Source: Bremerella alba (GTDB taxonomy: Bacteria > Planctomycetota > Planctomycetia > Pirellulales > Pirellulaceae). From it: a stretch of 64,000 bases of DNA. The number at the start of each line of letters is the position of its first letter. Positions within the stretch are counted from its first letter, which is position 1. The stretch lies in assembly GCF_013618625.1 (NCBI RefSeq), contig NZ_JABRWO010000008.1, positions 186,001 through 250,000 of the forward strand. The letters run 5' to 3'. The notes below the pieces were generated by a model, which searched no databases, was not told the origin of the DNA, and saw nothing but the letters and a program-made list of their open reading frames with translations. Shown here piece after piece: positions 42,390 through 52,751 of the stretch. Both the position numbers and the translations under genes were made by a program.

Positions 42390-43865
42390 ATGCGCACGTA
42401 TTTCCTTCGTGGACGATTGGCCTGCGCGCTGATCGCTACGCTAGTTGGACTCTTACTATGTCAGCCGCTCGCGGCTCAACTCATCCCTGAAGCGGACGAT
42501 GAACCGGTTGCTGCCGAGCGTAACGTCCCGGTAGAAGCTGGCAACGCAGGCGAAGTAGAGATTCCCGAAGAAGAGGCCCCAGGGCTCGACTCGGGGGACA
42601 ACGCCTGGATGCTGACTTCCAGTGCGTTGGTGCTATTCATGACGGCCCCTGGTTTGGCGATGTTCTATAGCGGCCTGGTTCGTAAAAAGAACGTCCTGGG
42701 CGTGATGATGCAGTGCTTGTTTCTGATGGGCCTGATGACGATCGTCTGGAGCTTGTGGGGCTATACGCTGTGCTTTGGCGGCTCGAATCCCTATGTCGGG
42801 GACCTTGAGTTTCTGTTTATGAATAACGTCCAACCGGCGTGGGATGCAGAGCTGGGCGAGCCAGTCACCCCGATGCACGGAACGATTCCGGAATACACGT
42901 TTATGATATTCCAGGGAATGTTCTTCATTATCACTCCGGCGCTGATCTGTGGTGCGTTTGCCGAACGAATGAAGTTCTCGGCAATGGCCGTCTTCTCGGT
43001 TCTGTGGGGGACGCTGGTCTACTGCCCGCTGTGTCACTGGGTTTGGGACGGTGGGATTCTCGCTTATGGGGAAGCCGATGCACTGGCCGGTGGCGCACTC
43101 GACTTTGCGGGCGGAACCGTCGTGCATATCAGCTCGGGGATCTCGGCCTTGGTTTGTGCCATCTTTGTCGGAAAACGTTTGGGCTTTGGTCACGACGACA
43201 TGCGTCCGCATAGCTTGACGTATACAACCCTCGGCGCGGCGATGCTGTGGGTGGGATGGTTTGGTTTCAATGCCGGAAGTGCCGGGGCCGCCAACGGATT
43301 GGCCTCGAATGCCTTCGCGGTGACGCACTTCTCAGCGGCCGCTGGGGCCGTGGCTTGGGCCATGATGGAATGGATTTTGCGGGGTAAGCCAAGCGTGCTC
43401 GGTTGTGCTTCGGGGGCGGTTGCTGGCTTGGTGTGTATCACCCCGGCTGCCGGCTTTGTGTTGCCGATGCCTGCTTTGGTCATGGGAGCCTCGGCAGGGA
43501 TCGTTTGCTATTATGCATGTGCCGTGATGAAGCAAAGCATGGGTTACGACGACTCGTTGGACGCGTTTGGTGTTCATGGTGTCGGCGGAACCTTAGGTGC
43601 GGTGCTCACCGGTGTCTTTGCTTCGCGTCATGTCTGTGGTGACTTGACCGGCGGTGAACCAATCGGCTTGTACGAAGGGGGCGGAGTGTCGCTGGTGATT
43701 GGGCAGATTGTTGCCGTTTTGGTGACGATTGCCTTTTCGGTGGTGGCCACCGTGATCTTGCTGAAGCTGATTGATGTTGTCATCGGCCTGCGAGTGACCC
43801 AGGAAAGCGAAATCCGTGGTCTGGATATCTCCGAACATGGAGAAGAAGGCTACATCTTCAGCTAA
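42390..43865 (+). CDS. amtB: Ammonium transporter AmtB type, with signal peptide
   Basis: Inner-membrane ammonium channel of 491 aa. The start is placed at 42390, where AGGTGGAG lies upstream and overlaps the earlier ATG at 42375. The signal peptide ends near CQPLAAQ, followed by an acidic linker and the Amt core. AmtB-type features are visible: MTAPGLAMFYSGLVRKKNVL, pore histidines in VVHISSG and GVHGVGG, GWFGFNAGSA, and the tail GLDISEHGEEGYIFS. It is followed by glnB and glnD, matching the PII-controlled transport arrangement. It differs clearly from the Amt at 435. Confidence 0.95.
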   Translation: MRTYFLRGRLACALIATLVGLLLCQPLAAQLIPEADDEPVAAERNVPVEAGNAGEVEIPEEEAPGLDSGDNAWMLTSSALVLFMTAPGLAMFYSGLVRKKNVLGVMMQCLFLMGLMTIVWSLWGYTLCFGGSNPYVGDLEFLFMNNVQPAWDAELGEPVTPMHGTIPEYTFMIFQGMFFIITPALICGAFAERMKFSAMAVFSVLWGTLVYCPLCHWVWDGGILAYGEADALAGGALDFAGGTVVHISSGISALVCAIFVGKRLGFGHDDMRPHSLTYTTLGAAMLWVGWFGFNAGSAGAANGLASNAFAVTHFSAAAGAVAWAMMEWILRGKPSVLGCASGAVAGLVCITPAAGFVLPMPALVMGASAGIVCYYACAVMKQSMGYDDSLDAFGVHGVGGTLGAVLTGVFASRHVCGDLTGGEPIGLYEGGGVSLVIGQIVAVLVTIAFSVVATVILLKLIDVVIGLRVTQESEIRGLDISEHGEEGYIFS

Positions 43866-43902
43866 CGTCGCCCTGCCTGGGCGATGCATTATCATAGTTC
43901 AC

Positions 43903-43934
43903 GACCGAGCCCATACCCAGCGGCTCGGTCTTTT
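43903..43934 (+). terminator. Terminator-like hairpin between amtB and glnB
   Basis: GACCGAGCC (43903-43911) pairs with GGCTCGGTC (43922-43930) and is followed by TTTT. It may reduce read-through from amtB into glnB, or glnB may have its own promoter. Confidence 0.65.
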
Positions 43935-43946
43935 GAACCGCATTAA

Positions 43947-44306
<360 letters not shown>

Positions 44307-44344
44307 ATCCCGTCGACAGATGCCTAATTAGATTAAACTAGCAG

Positions 44345-44375
44345 CGGCGCCACCCGGTTGATTCGGCGCCGTTTT
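44345..44375 (+). terminator. Rho-independent terminator after glnB
   Basis: CGGCGCC (44345-44351) and GGCGCCG (44365-44371) are followed by TTTTC. It lies between glnB and glnD, so part of the transcript may end before glnD. Confidence 0.7.
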
Positions 44376-44404
44376 CTTACCTGAAGAGACAGGCGAAGCA
44401 TTTC

Positions 44405-47041
44405 ATGGCAGCACTGCGCCTTCGTGAATCGGTCATCGCGGCAAAACAGAAATTGGCCGCAGGTCGAGAGAAACTCAAGCAGCAGCATCAGGCCGGCACG
44501 CCTGGGGTTCAATTGTGCGCTCAAATCACCGATTGCTTCGATTCAATTCTCTTAGAATTGGTCAACGCTGCGGCGGATGATGTCCCAGGCTTCACCGCCG
44601 AGCGGGTACTGAGCAATGTGACCATCGTTCCGCACGGCGGCTATGGGCGGCGTGATGCGGCTCCTTATTCCGACATCGATTTGATGATCATGCACGCGCC
44701 GACCTTTCGTGAGCCGGCGATTCAGTTCACTAAGCGACTGCAGCAAGATGTGTTCGACGTGGGGTTGATACTAGGACATAGTCTTAGGACGCCCCGGCAA
44801 GCTATCTCAGCTGCGATGTCCGACGCCACGATCTTCACTTCATTGGCCGAGAACCGGTTCCTGGCCGGTAGCGTCGGGCTGTTTCGCGATTTTGCGGAAC
44901 CATTTCGTCGTCAGTCCAAACGCTGTTTCCGCAGTCTTTTTCACGCGATCATGACTGCACGGGACGAAGAACGCACGCAGTATGGCGAACTCGTCCATTT
45001 GCTCGAGCCCAATATTAAACGCTCTAGCGGTACGCTACGCGGCATCCAGATGGTGCGCTGGCTTGGCTTTGCGAAGTTTGGCGAGAACGAAATGGACGCG
45101 CTCAATCGCCTGGGCGCGGTCTCGGACCGGGATCGGAAGATTTTGCGAGACGCACGAGAGTACCTCCTGCGACTGAGAAACGAACTTCACTTCCATGCCG
45201 GCAAGTCGACTGATTTGCTCGACCGTGCCGAGCAAATTCGCATCGCCGAATTGTATGGATACCAAGGCACCGAAGGACTGTTGCCGGTCGAACAGTTCAT
45301 GCAGACTTATTTCGAGCAGACCAGTGGTGTACGCGATGCAGGCCGGCATTTCATTGCATCTATTCGGCCCCAATCGCCCATTGCGACAATCTTTGGCCCG
45401 ATCATGACACGTCGTGTTGATCGTGATTTTCACGTGGGCCCTTATCGAATCAGCACGTCCAAAAAATGGAAACAGCACCGCGCCGGTCAGATAGATCAGA
45501 TCCTGGAATTGATGATTGCGGCCAGCCGGTTTGGTCGACAGATCGATCACCCGACCTGGGAAATCATCCGCAGCAAGATGCAGGGACAAGGGGAAGTCGA
45601 AATGACCGAGGCAACGCGCCGGGCATTTCTGACTCTATTGTCTGAGCCAGGCCGACTGGGCGAGTTGCTACGGCGTCTGCATGAATTGCGACTCTTAGAG
45701 AAGATCGTGCCGCAAATGTCGCACGCGCGATGTCTGCTGCAATTCAATCAATATCACAAGTACACCGTCGACGCGCACTGCATCAAGACGGTTGAGTGTG
45801 CCACCCAGTTCCTGGAACGCGACGACACGCTGAGTGCGGTCTACATGAAAATCAAGAAGAAGTGGCTCCTGCATCTGGCCCTGCTCATTCATGACCTTGG
45901 CAAAGGGTTTTCCGAAGATCACAGCATCGTCGGGGCACGCATGGCCGAAGAAATCGCTGATCGGTTTTGGCTGTCTCCGCAGGACAAGGAAACCCTGGTG
46001 CATCTGGTGCTGCATCACCTGACGATGTCGCACCTGGCGTTTCGCCGCGATACGTCGGACGAACAGTTGGTTCTGAGCTTCGCCATGGAAAATGGTCCGG
46101 CCGAGCGAATGAGAATGTTGTTCGTGCTGACTTGTGCCGATTTCGCCGGCGTAGGTCCTGGGACATTAAACGATTGGAAAGTCCGAGTCCTCACCGATCT
46201 CTACCGCCGCTCGATGCAAAACCTGGGCGGAGACGACACGGTCGATACGATCGCGCTGCGGCGTAAAAAACACGATCGTCTGGCGTCTCTCGTTCGCGGA
46301 CACGAACACGAAGAGTGGTTCCGTCATGTGATCGATTCGCTACCGGAAGGATTCCTTCAGGAAACGCCTGCCACGCAGATCATTAGCGATCTGGAACAAC
46401 TTCATGCGATGACGGACGATTCGCCGATGGTCGCGTGTCAGTATCGCGAAGACCGCGGCGTGTTGGAAATCACCATCGGAACGCGCGAAGCGCTCATGCA
46501 GGGTGTCTTCCACAAGTTAACTGCGGCCGTTACTAGCCAGCGTATGACAATTCTTGCCGCCGAGATTAACACCTTGGCCGATGGACTGGTCCTCGATCGT
46601 TACTTCGTGCAAGATCAAGATCACGATGGCCAGTCGCCGCCGCAACGCATGGAAGATATCTGCCAACGGATCCGCAAATACTTGACCGCCGCGGACGATC
46701 AGGCTCCTACTTTCACCGCAACCTGGACTTCTCGCAATCAGCGCCTGGCCGAAGAAGCGATTCCGATTCCTACGGAAATCAAAATCGATAACGAGACTGC
46801 CGATCTATTCACAATCGTCGAAGTCTTTACCCAGGACCGCCAAGGATTGCTCTATCAGATTTCACGCATGCTCTACGATATCGGCTTGAGTGTTCACGTG
46901 GCCCGCATCACGACTCACTTGGATCAAGTCGTCGACGTGTTTTATGTCACCGACGCGGAGGGCAATAAAATCTTCGATGAAGAACGCCTCAAGTCGATCA
47001 AGCAGACACTGAACGAAGCACTTGTCGAGCAGGCATCGTAA
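44405..47041 (+). CDS. glnD: Bifunctional PII uridylyltransferase/uridylyl-removing enzyme
   Basis: Modifies and demodifies GlnB according to glutamine; 878 aa, the usual length. Domain order: nucleotidyltransferase (HGGYGRRDAAPYSDIDLMIM, residues about 76-95), linker helices, HD domain (HCIKTVE at about 457 and LLIHDLGKGFSEDH at about 493), then two ACT domains (about 687-748 and 802-868, including FTQDRQGLLYQISRML). It is 98 bases after glnB and convergent with the DUF1570 gene, with just 6 bases between stops. Confidence 0.95.
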   Translation: MAALRLRESVIAAKQKLAAGREKLKQQHQAGTPGVQLCAQITDCFDSILLELVNAAADDVPGFTAERVLSNVTIVPHGGYGRRDAAPYSDIDLMIMHAPTFREPAIQFTKRLQQDVFDVGLILGHSLRTPRQAISAAMSDATIFTSLAENRFLAGSVGLFRDFAEPFRRQSKRCFRSLFHAIMTARDEERTQYGELVHLLEPNIKRSSGTLRGIQMVRWLGFAKFGENEMDALNRLGAVSDRDRKILRDAREYLLRLRNELHFHAGKSTDLLDRAEQIRIAELYGYQGTEGLLPVEQFMQTYFEQTSGVRDAGRHFIASIRPQSPIATIFGPIMTRRVDRDFHVGPYRISTSKKWKQHRAGQIDQILELMIAASRFGRQIDHPTWEIIRSKMQGQGEVEMTEATRRAFLTLLSEPGRLGELLRRLHELRLLEKIVPQMSHARCLLQFNQYHKYTVDAHCIKTVECATQFLERDDTLSAVYMKIKKKWLLHLALLIHDLGKGFSEDHSIVGARMAEEIADRFWLSPQDKETLVHLVLHHLTMSHLAFRRDTSDEQLVLSFAMENGPAERMRMLFVLTCADFAGVGPGTLNDWKVRVLTDLYRRSMQNLGGDDTVDTIALRRKKHDRLASLVRGHEHEEWFRHVIDSLPEGFLQETPATQIISDLEQLHAMTDDSPMVACQYREDRGVLEITIGTREALMQGVFHKLTAAVTSQRMTILAAEINTLADGLVLDRYFVQDQDHDGQSPPQRMEDICQRIRKYLTAADDQAPTFTATWTSRNQRLAEEAIPIPTEIKIDNETADLFTIVEVFTQDRQGLLYQISRMLYDIGLSVHVARITTHLDQVVDVFYVTDAEGNKIFDEERLKSIKQTLNEALVEQAS

Positions 47042-47047
47042 ACGACG

Positions 47048-48448
47048 CTACGATTCCAACTGGCGGATAAAGGTTACCCACTCGGCTTGAACCCGAGAGA
47101 CACTCTCGCCGAAGGTTTCTTCTACCGAAGGTGCCGGTAGATTGCGTTGGTGGACGTAACGATCCAGACTGCCAGGGGCGAATAACTGCTTTTGAAACAC
47201 CAAGTACCAGGCCAATCCCCAGGCAACGTCGTAGTCGAGTCGACCTTCGTGCAGATTCTCGAACAGGATAAAGCTGCCGGCTTCGGTTTGCAGAATCCGT
47301 TGTAGGCTCATTCCGTTATCCTGATCCAGGCGGGCCTTCAAACTGGCAAGGATCTCTTTCGGAGGAAGGTCGATACGGAACGTGCCGTTTTCAAATTGCG
47401 CATGCTCGAACAGTTGAGCCAGGCCTTCGTTCAGCCAAATGGGCACCTCGTACTGGTCTTGCGGATAGAGGTAGTTCTCGACGTAGGCATGAAACGATTC
47501 GTGGCACAAGTGCTGCGTGGCCTGGTTCATCAGCGCGTCCAGCATGGCCTGGTTGCGGCGATCGACCACCCGAATTTGTCCCTGCGTTTTTTTGAAGTCT
47601 CGTTGCCAAGCTTCGCGCCGCGTTTGAACTTCGGTAATGACCGCGTCGGGTGACCAGCCGGCATCCTTCAGGCGCTTGGCCAACTGGTTCAGGTCGTCGG
47701 GCAGTTTTTTTTCTCGCTCAGACCACTGGGCAAGTATTGCGTCATGTCGAACGCGTGCAACATCCAATCGTGCGAGAAAAGAACCGAGGTTTGAGCCAAT
47801 CAAAACCTGGTTGGTATGCGGCACGTAAACAGCCGGGTTGTCGATCTGCAGACCGATTTTCTTCAAATAGGCCGAATAACTGTCGATGGAATAGAATAGG
47901 ACGATCTGAATCGGGCTGCTGGGTTTCTGCTTGGGGGGCAGCCAATGTTCAAAGGCCTGAAAGATTTGATCGACACGAACCGCGAACGTACGCGTCATGT
48001 CCTCGTTCAAGGGGCTGAGTAACACAAAGCGATCGCCCTGATATTCCCATGCCTGATCGGTCTCAAGTAGAGACGACTTCACACGTTTCAGCTGTAACGA
48101 GTCTTTCGCCGCCGCACGGATCTGCGTGTGATTGCTCAGTCGTTCGACCAGCTTCTCGAGCCGCTGGCGATCGTCGCCGGTGACTTTCTCTAAGCGTTTT
48201 TGCTTGCTCGTGCTGATGGTATGGATAACGGCGAACATCGGTTTGCCAGGCGGGCGGTTGATCTCGAGAAACTCGAGGCCGCGGGGAGATTCCTCGAGCA
48301 ACATCCCCCGTAGTTCCGTGCCATCTTTCAACTCAAGAATATCGGTTGACTGATCGCGAAGCGGATCTTGAGGTTGAGCAAGAAGCGGCAACGTCATCAA
48401 GGACATTGCCGCCGCGGTTAACCAGGCAACGATTACAGATCGATTCAC
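47048..48448 (-). CDS. DUF1570 exported metallopeptidase-like protein
   Basis: 466 aa with GTG start at 48448 (GAGGCCC upstream). The signal peptide covers the first 25 residues or so (MSLMTLPLLAQPQ end). The C-terminal DUF1570 part shows CHESFHAYV (an HExxH zinc motif) and NEGLAQLFE, where Glu is the expected third ligand, as in gluzincins. The middle contains a helical region with many Lys/Gln/Arg. It is probably a secreted zinc protease. Family function is not experimentally known to me. Confidence 0.88.
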   Translation of the reverse strand: MNRSVIVAWLTAAAMSLMTLPLLAQPQDPLRDQSTDILELKDGTELRGMLLEESPRGLEFLEINRPPGKPMFAVIHTISTSKQKRLEKVTGDDRQRLEKLVERLSNHTQIRAAAKDSLQLKRVKSSLLETDQAWEYQGDRFVLLSPLNEDMTRTFAVRVDQIFQAFEHWLPPKQKPSSPIQIVLFYSIDSYSAYLKKIGLQIDNPAVYVPHTNQVLIGSNLGSFLARLDVARVRHDAILAQWSEREKKLPDDLNQLAKRLKDAGWSPDAVITEVQTRREAWQRDFKKTQGQIRVVDRRNQAMLDALMNQATQHLCHESFHAYVENYLYPQDQYEVPIWLNEGLAQLFEHAQFENGTFRIDLPPKEILASLKARLDQDNGMSLQRILQTEAGSFILFENLHEGRLDYDVAWGLAWYLVFQKQLFAPGSLDRYVHQRNLPAPSVEETFGESVSRVQAEWVTFIRQLES

Positions 48449-48461
48449 AAACGGGCCTCGG

Positions 48462-49484
48462 CTAGGCAGCGTTCCATGGGACTTTATGCGAGTCGGCTAC
48501 GTTCACCCAGCAGTGAACATGCGGCTTGCCACGGAAGTACCAGACGAAACTGGGCCCTTCCAGACGCCAGTTGTCCCATACTTTGTCATTGCCCATGTCC
48601 GAGTCCTCGTAGAACGACAGGTGACACGCATCGAGACCTCCGTACTTGCCCAAGCAGGACACGACTTCGTCTCGATCGCTCTGCCGGTAAGGCTCGATCA
48701 GCGTTTTCAGCACGTCCTGCACGGCTTCCTTTTGATCGTCGGAAAGATCGCCGACTTTGATACCGCTGAACTTGGCATCAGGGCCTTGGAAGCCTGATTC
48801 CTGTTCGACGGGGCTCTTTTTCACTAAAGCAACCTTCTGCTGCTTGCCGTCGAGAATCTTATACACGTTATTGGCCGCTTGGGCTTGATGCCAAAAGACG
48901 TTACCAGGATGGCCAGACTTTTCGTTGAAAGCTTTGGCCGCGTGACCGTAGAAGATCGGTCCGCCGAACGCGACGTGCTCGGCCGAGTCACCGTCGCATC
49001 GCATGGTCATGTGACGGCCGGTGATCACCAACTCGAACTTGCCTTCGCCCGGTTTGCCGAAAATGGCGATATTCTGCTGCTTGCCAAATCCGCCAGCGTC
49101 GTCTTTCAATTGGCGATCGAACTTCTCGACCCATTCAGGGTTGATCATGCCGACAAAGATCTGCCGAATCAGGTGCTGCTGGTCTTTGGTGTAATAATCT
49201 CCGTCAATCGTTTGATCGACGATATGCCAGTTGTTCTCGACGTGGGTTCGCAGTTTTCCTTCAAAGGTTGTTTCGTGGTCCCAGTCGAAGGTGACGTCCT
49301 TCTTCTGTTTCTCGTTCAGGGTGTCGTACAAAACCTTGACGAGTGATTCAGGCGTATCTTTCTTAGCGGTTTCATCAGCGGCAAAAAGCGAAGTACCGCC
49401 CAGTGCGAGGCCTGCCGTTGTGGCGGCAGCCGTCTGGAGGAAATCGCGTCGATTGGGGGGAACCAGGGGAAGACGGCTAGGCAT
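48462..49484 (-). CDS. Tat-exported DUF3500-like protein
   Basis: 340 aa. The start at 49484 (MPSRLPLVPP) has GGAGGCC about 9 bases before. A twin-arginine signal (NRRDFLQTAAATTAGLALGG) shows export of a folded protein. The body resembles DUF3500 proteins (FDWDHETTFEGKLRTHVENN, HPGNVFWHQAQAANNVY, GPSFVWYFRGKPHVHCWVNVA); the assignment rests on general resemblance only. The role is unknown. It lies 13 bases upstream of the DUF1570 gene on the same strand, so the two may be one operon. Confidence 0.8.
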   Translation of the reverse strand: MPSRLPLVPPNRRDFLQTAAATTAGLALGGTSLFAADETAKKDTPESLVKVLYDTLNEKQKKDVTFDWDHETTFEGKLRTHVENNWHIVDQTIDGDYYTKDQQHLIRQIFVGMINPEWVEKFDRQLKDDAGGFGKQQNIAIFGKPGEGKFELVITGRHMTMRCDGDSAEHVAFGGPIFYGHAAKAFNEKSGHPGNVFWHQAQAANNVYKILDGKQQKVALVKKSPVEQESGFQGPDAKFSGIKVGDLSDDQKEAVQDVLKTLIEPYRQSDRDEVVSCLGKYGGLDACHLSFYEDSDMGNDKVWDNWRLEGPSFVWYFRGKPHVHCWVNVADSHKVPWNAA

Positions 49485-49582
49485 TGAAAGGCCTCCGGGA
49501 AGGGAGATGGGGAATGAGGAGCGCACTTCTTCTATTTTTAACAGACCGTACCCTCAGAAAACAATCGAAATATCGAATCCGT

Positions 49583-50422
49583 CTACTTCGTCTTCTGGCA
49601 GCGGGGACAATAGAACGTCGCACGTTGTGCCTGAACCGTCCGGACAATGACAGCTTTGCCGCACGAGCGACACACGTCCCCCTCTTTAGCATACACCCGA
49701 TGCTCGTTCTGATAGCTGCCATTTTGGTTGAGCGCGTTGCGATAGGTCCCATCGCTTAAGGTCGACCCTTCGTATCGGATGGCCAACTCCAGAACTTCAA
49801 CCATGCAGGCATGAATCCGCTTCCAAGCTTGAGGAGAAAGCTCGCTGCATGGCCGATCTGGGTGGACCTTTGCCTGATGTAAAATCTCTGATGCGTAAAG
49901 GTTGCCGATGCCTGCGATCCGGCGTTGATCGAGCAAAGCGACCTTTACCGGCTGACGCGTGGCCGCAAACCGCTCGCGGAAAGTCAATGCATCGACAGCA
50001 AGCGCATCGGGCCCGAGTCGGCCTTCGTGGAATTCGTTTTCAAACTGTTCGGCCGAAAACCACCGAACCGATCCCAGCCCGCGACGGTCCCAGTATAAAA
50101 GCTGCGGATGTGCCGCGCCCGAGAGTGTGAGCCGTACCCGAAGATGATCGAGTGTCGGGGGATCGGAAACGAGCACGAGCCCCGTCATGCGTGGCTCGAA
50201 CATCAACTGAGATTGGTCGTCCAGAACAAGGAGGACCCGTTTGCCCAGCCGATCGATTCGCTCGACCGTTCGTCCAACCAGCGTTTTTTTGAGGACACCC
50301 GCGGTGGGGGTAATGCCGATGGGACGTCGTTGGCAGGCCAGTTTTTCGAACGTTTCAATTCGACCGCCGATCAGACCCAAAACGCCGCGACGCATCGTTT
50401 CGACTTCAGGAAGTTCCGGCAA
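49583..50422 (-). CDS. mutM: Formamidopyrimidine-DNA glycosylase
   Basis: Removes oxidised purines from DNA (base excision repair), 279 aa. The start is TTG at 50422. It is fixed because the catalytic N-terminal proline must follow the start: the protein begins MPELPEVETM. The invariant ELPE, the Lys in DRLGKRVLL and the C-terminal zinc finger (CRSCGKA...FYCPRCQ) are present. GGAG is upstream of the TTG. It is divergent from trpB, with 157 bases between. Confidence 0.95.
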   Translation of the reverse strand: MPELPEVETMRRGVLGLIGGRIETFEKLACQRRPIGITPTAGVLKKTLVGRTVERIDRLGKRVLLVLDDQSQLMFEPRMTGLVLVSDPPTLDHLRVRLTLSGAAHPQLLYWDRRGLGSVRWFSAEQFENEFHEGRLGPDALAVDALTFRERFAATRQPVKVALLDQRRIAGIGNLYASEILHQAKVHPDRPCSELSPQAWKRIHACMVEVLELAIRYEGSTLSDGTYRNALNQNGSYQNEHRVYAKEGDVCRSCGKAVIVRTVQAQRATFYCPRCQKTK

Positions 50423-50579
50423 TGGGTTGATCTCCGTTGTGTTTCGATTCCGATCGCGGTTATCGCGTCCACTTGACCCCCTTACAGGTTGCCCGGATAC
50501 TCAAAGGTTTATCACGCAGGCACCTGCGTCGCACAACGGGAAAGATCCTGCTGCGACGTCATTCCCCAAATCGTGACAC

Positions 50580-51806
50580 ATGGATCCGCTGATGGAAAGT
50601 CTAGGTACCGCCAGTCGTAACGTTCCTGATCCTTCTGGCCGCTTTGGTCCGTTCGGGGGGCGATACGTCCCTGAAACGTTGACCAAGGCCCTCGACGAGC
50701 TAACGGCCGAATACGAAAAGGCCGTGCAGGACCCCTCGTTCTTTGAAGAGCTGAAGGGCCTGTTGCGGGACTTCGTCGGACGTCCGTCCCCTTTCTATCA
50801 TGCCAAGCGGCTGAGCGAACAAGTCGGGGGTGCCCAAATATGGCTGAAACGCGAAGATACCAACCACACCGGCGCTCACAAAATCAATAACACGCTCGGC
50901 CAAGCCTTGCTGACCTTGCGGATGGGCAAGAAGCGAGTCATCGCGGAAACGGGCGCTGGCCAGCACGGTGTGGCGACGGCCACGGCTTGTGCTCACTTCG
51001 GCATCCCTTGTGTGGTGTACATGGGCGAAGAAGACATTCGCCGCCAGGCTCCGAACGTGTTCAGCATGAAATTGCTCGGCGCAGAAGTTCGCCCCGTCAC
51101 GACCGGTTCACGAACCCTTCGCGACGCGATCAACGAAGCCATGCGTGACTGGATGTCTTCGGTCGAAGACACCCATTACATCTTGGGTAGCGTCGTCGGT
51201 CCGCATCCCTTCCCACGGATTGTGCGTGACTTCCAGGCGGTCATCGGCGATGAAGCTCGGCAGCAAAGTCTCGATCGCCTAGGCAAGTTGCCCAATAAGG
51301 TGGTCGCATGCGTCGGCGGCGGCAGCAATGCGGCCGGCATGTTCTATCCCTTTGTCGAAGACCAAAATGTCGAGTTGATCGGCGTCGAAGCTGGCGGACG
51401 TGGCCCCAGCGCCGGCGATCACGCCTCGCCGCTCACCTACGGCGAACCTGGCGTGCTGCATGGCAGTTACAGCTTTGTCATGCAGGACGAAGACGGTCAG
51501 ACATGCGATGTCCATTCGATGTCGGCCGGTTTGGACTACCCCGGCGTCGGCCCCGAGCACAGCTACTGGAAGGCCACCGGTCGCGTTCAGTACACATGCT
51601 GCGACGACAACGACGCGATGAAAGGTTTCGACGCGTTAGCTGCCAACGAAGGGATTCTGCCGGCACTCGAATCCTCGCACGCGGTCTCGAAAGCCATGGA
51701 ATTGGCCGCCAAGATGCCCAAAGATCAGGTCGTGTTGGTCTGCCTTTCCGGCCGAGGTGACAAAGACGCTGCCGAAATTGCACGCCTCAAAGGCGTCAAG
51801 TACTAA
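50580..51806 (+). CDS. trpB: Tryptophan synthase beta chain
   Basis: Condenses indole and serine to tryptophan; 408 aa, pyridoxal phosphate-dependent. K101 in [10 protein letters not shown]-like context ([11 protein letters not shown]) is the Schiff-base lysine. Also visible: [36 protein letters not shown] and the C-terminal CLSGRGDKD. It is followed by trpA after a repeat-bearing spacer of 141 bases. Confidence 0.97.
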   Translation: MDPLMESLGTASRNVPDPSGRFGPFGGRYVPETLTKALDELTAEYEKAVQDPSFFEELKGLLRDFVGRPSPFYHAKRLSEQVGGAQIWLKREDTNHTGAHKINNTLGQALLTLRMGKKRVIAETGAGQHGVATATACAHFGIPCVVYMGEEDIRRQAPNVFSMKLLGAEVRPVTTGSRTLRDAINEAMRDWMSSVEDTHYILGSVVGPHPFPRIVRDFQAVIGDEARQQSLDRLGKLPNKVVACVGGGSNAAGMFYPFVEDQNVELIGVEAGGRGPSAGDHASPLTYGEPGVLHGSYSFVMQDEDGQTCDVHSMSAGLDYPGVGPEHSYWKATGRVQYTCCDDNDAMKGFDALAANEGILPALESSHAVSKAMELAAKMPKDQVVLVCLSGRGDKDAAEIARLKGVKY

Positions 51807-51830
51807 CGGAATTGAATGGGCTCGATTCGT

Positions 51831-51903
51831 GTGCTACTGGCTTCCAGTCAGTGTGACTGAGAAACCGAGTCCTCGCTTGGCACTGGCCCGAGGCCAGTGG
51901 CAC
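51831..51903. repeat. Inverted repeat between trpB and trpA
   Basis: Two 23-bp arms (51831-51853 and 51881-51903) are partly complementary to one another, built around ACTGGC/GCCAGT units. It may be a dispersed intergenic repeat. It interrupts the trpBA transcript unit but is not followed by T, so it is probably read through. Confidence 0.55.
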
Positions 51904-51947
51904 ACAACAGTCTACTCTCAGCAAACACCAACGAAGGTTACGCCCCG

Positions 51948-52751
51948 ATGTCTGCCGTCGATCGAGCTTTTGAAGCCCTGCGTTCGCAAAACAAAAAAGC
52001 CTTGGTTCCGTTTGTCACTGCAGGCGATCCTTCGTTGGAGATCACCGCAGCGGCGCTGACGGAACTGGGCAAGCGTGGGGCCACGGTGTGCGAAGTGGGG
52101 ATCCCCTACAGCGACCCAATCGCTGATGGTCCGGTCATTCAGGCCTCGTACACGCGGGCACTCGACAAGAAGATCAAGCTCAAGTCGATCCTCGAGACCA
52201 TCGGCAGCGTTACGCCGACCCTCCCCTGCCCTGTCGTGACGATGATCAGTTATGCGATCATTCACCGGCACGGACCAGAGAAGTACCTGGACATGGCCCA
52301 GGCCGCCGGCGTAAGCGGCGCGATTGTGCCAGACCTGTTGGTCGAAGAATCGGAAGCATTCGCCAAGCTATGCCAAGAGCGTGACTTCAGCTTGATTCAA
52401 TTAGTCACGCCGACCACCTCGAAAGAACGCGCCAAGAAGATCGTCGAAACGTCGACCGGCTTCATCTACTACGTTTCGGTCGCCGGCATCACCGGCGAAC
52501 GCACCGAGCTTCCGCCGAACATTGTCGACAACGTGAAGTGGCTCAAAAGCCAAACTGACTTGCCCATTTGTATCGGCTTCGGCATCAACAAGCCCGAGCA
52601 CATCCACATGCTGAAAGAAGCGTGCGACGGCGTGATCGTCGGTTCGGCTATCGTCCGCCGTCTGTGCGAAGCAGAAAGCAAGCCGCAGGAACAGGTCATC
52701 CAGGAAGTAGGCGAATACGCCGACTCGCTGCTGGATGCATTGAACGGCTAA
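51948..52751 (+). CDS. trpA: Tryptophan synthase alpha chain
   Basis: Cleaves indole-3-glycerol phosphate; 267 aa from the ATG at 51948 (GAAGG upstream). The frame is open to 51897 but the family start is MSAVDRAFEAL-like. Catalytic Glu and Asp are in CEVGIPYSDPIADGPVIQ. The phosphate-binding loops GITGER and GFGINKPEH, then DGVIVGSAIVRR, are present. It works with TrpB as an alpha2-beta2 complex. trpE lies 10 kb away, so the pathway genes are not one operon. Confidence 0.97.
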   Translation: MSAVDRAFEALRSQNKKALVPFVTAGDPSLEITAAALTELGKRGATVCEVGIPYSDPIADGPVIQASYTRALDKKIKLKSILETIGSVTPTLPCPVVTMISYAIIHRHGPEKYLDMAQAAGVSGAIVPDLLVEESEAFAKLCQERDFSLIQLVTPTTSKERAKKIVETSTGFIYYVSVAGITGERTELPPNIVDNVKWLKSQTDLPICIGFGINKPEHIHMLKEACDGVIVGSAIVRRLCEAESKPQEQVIQEVGEYADSLLDALNG

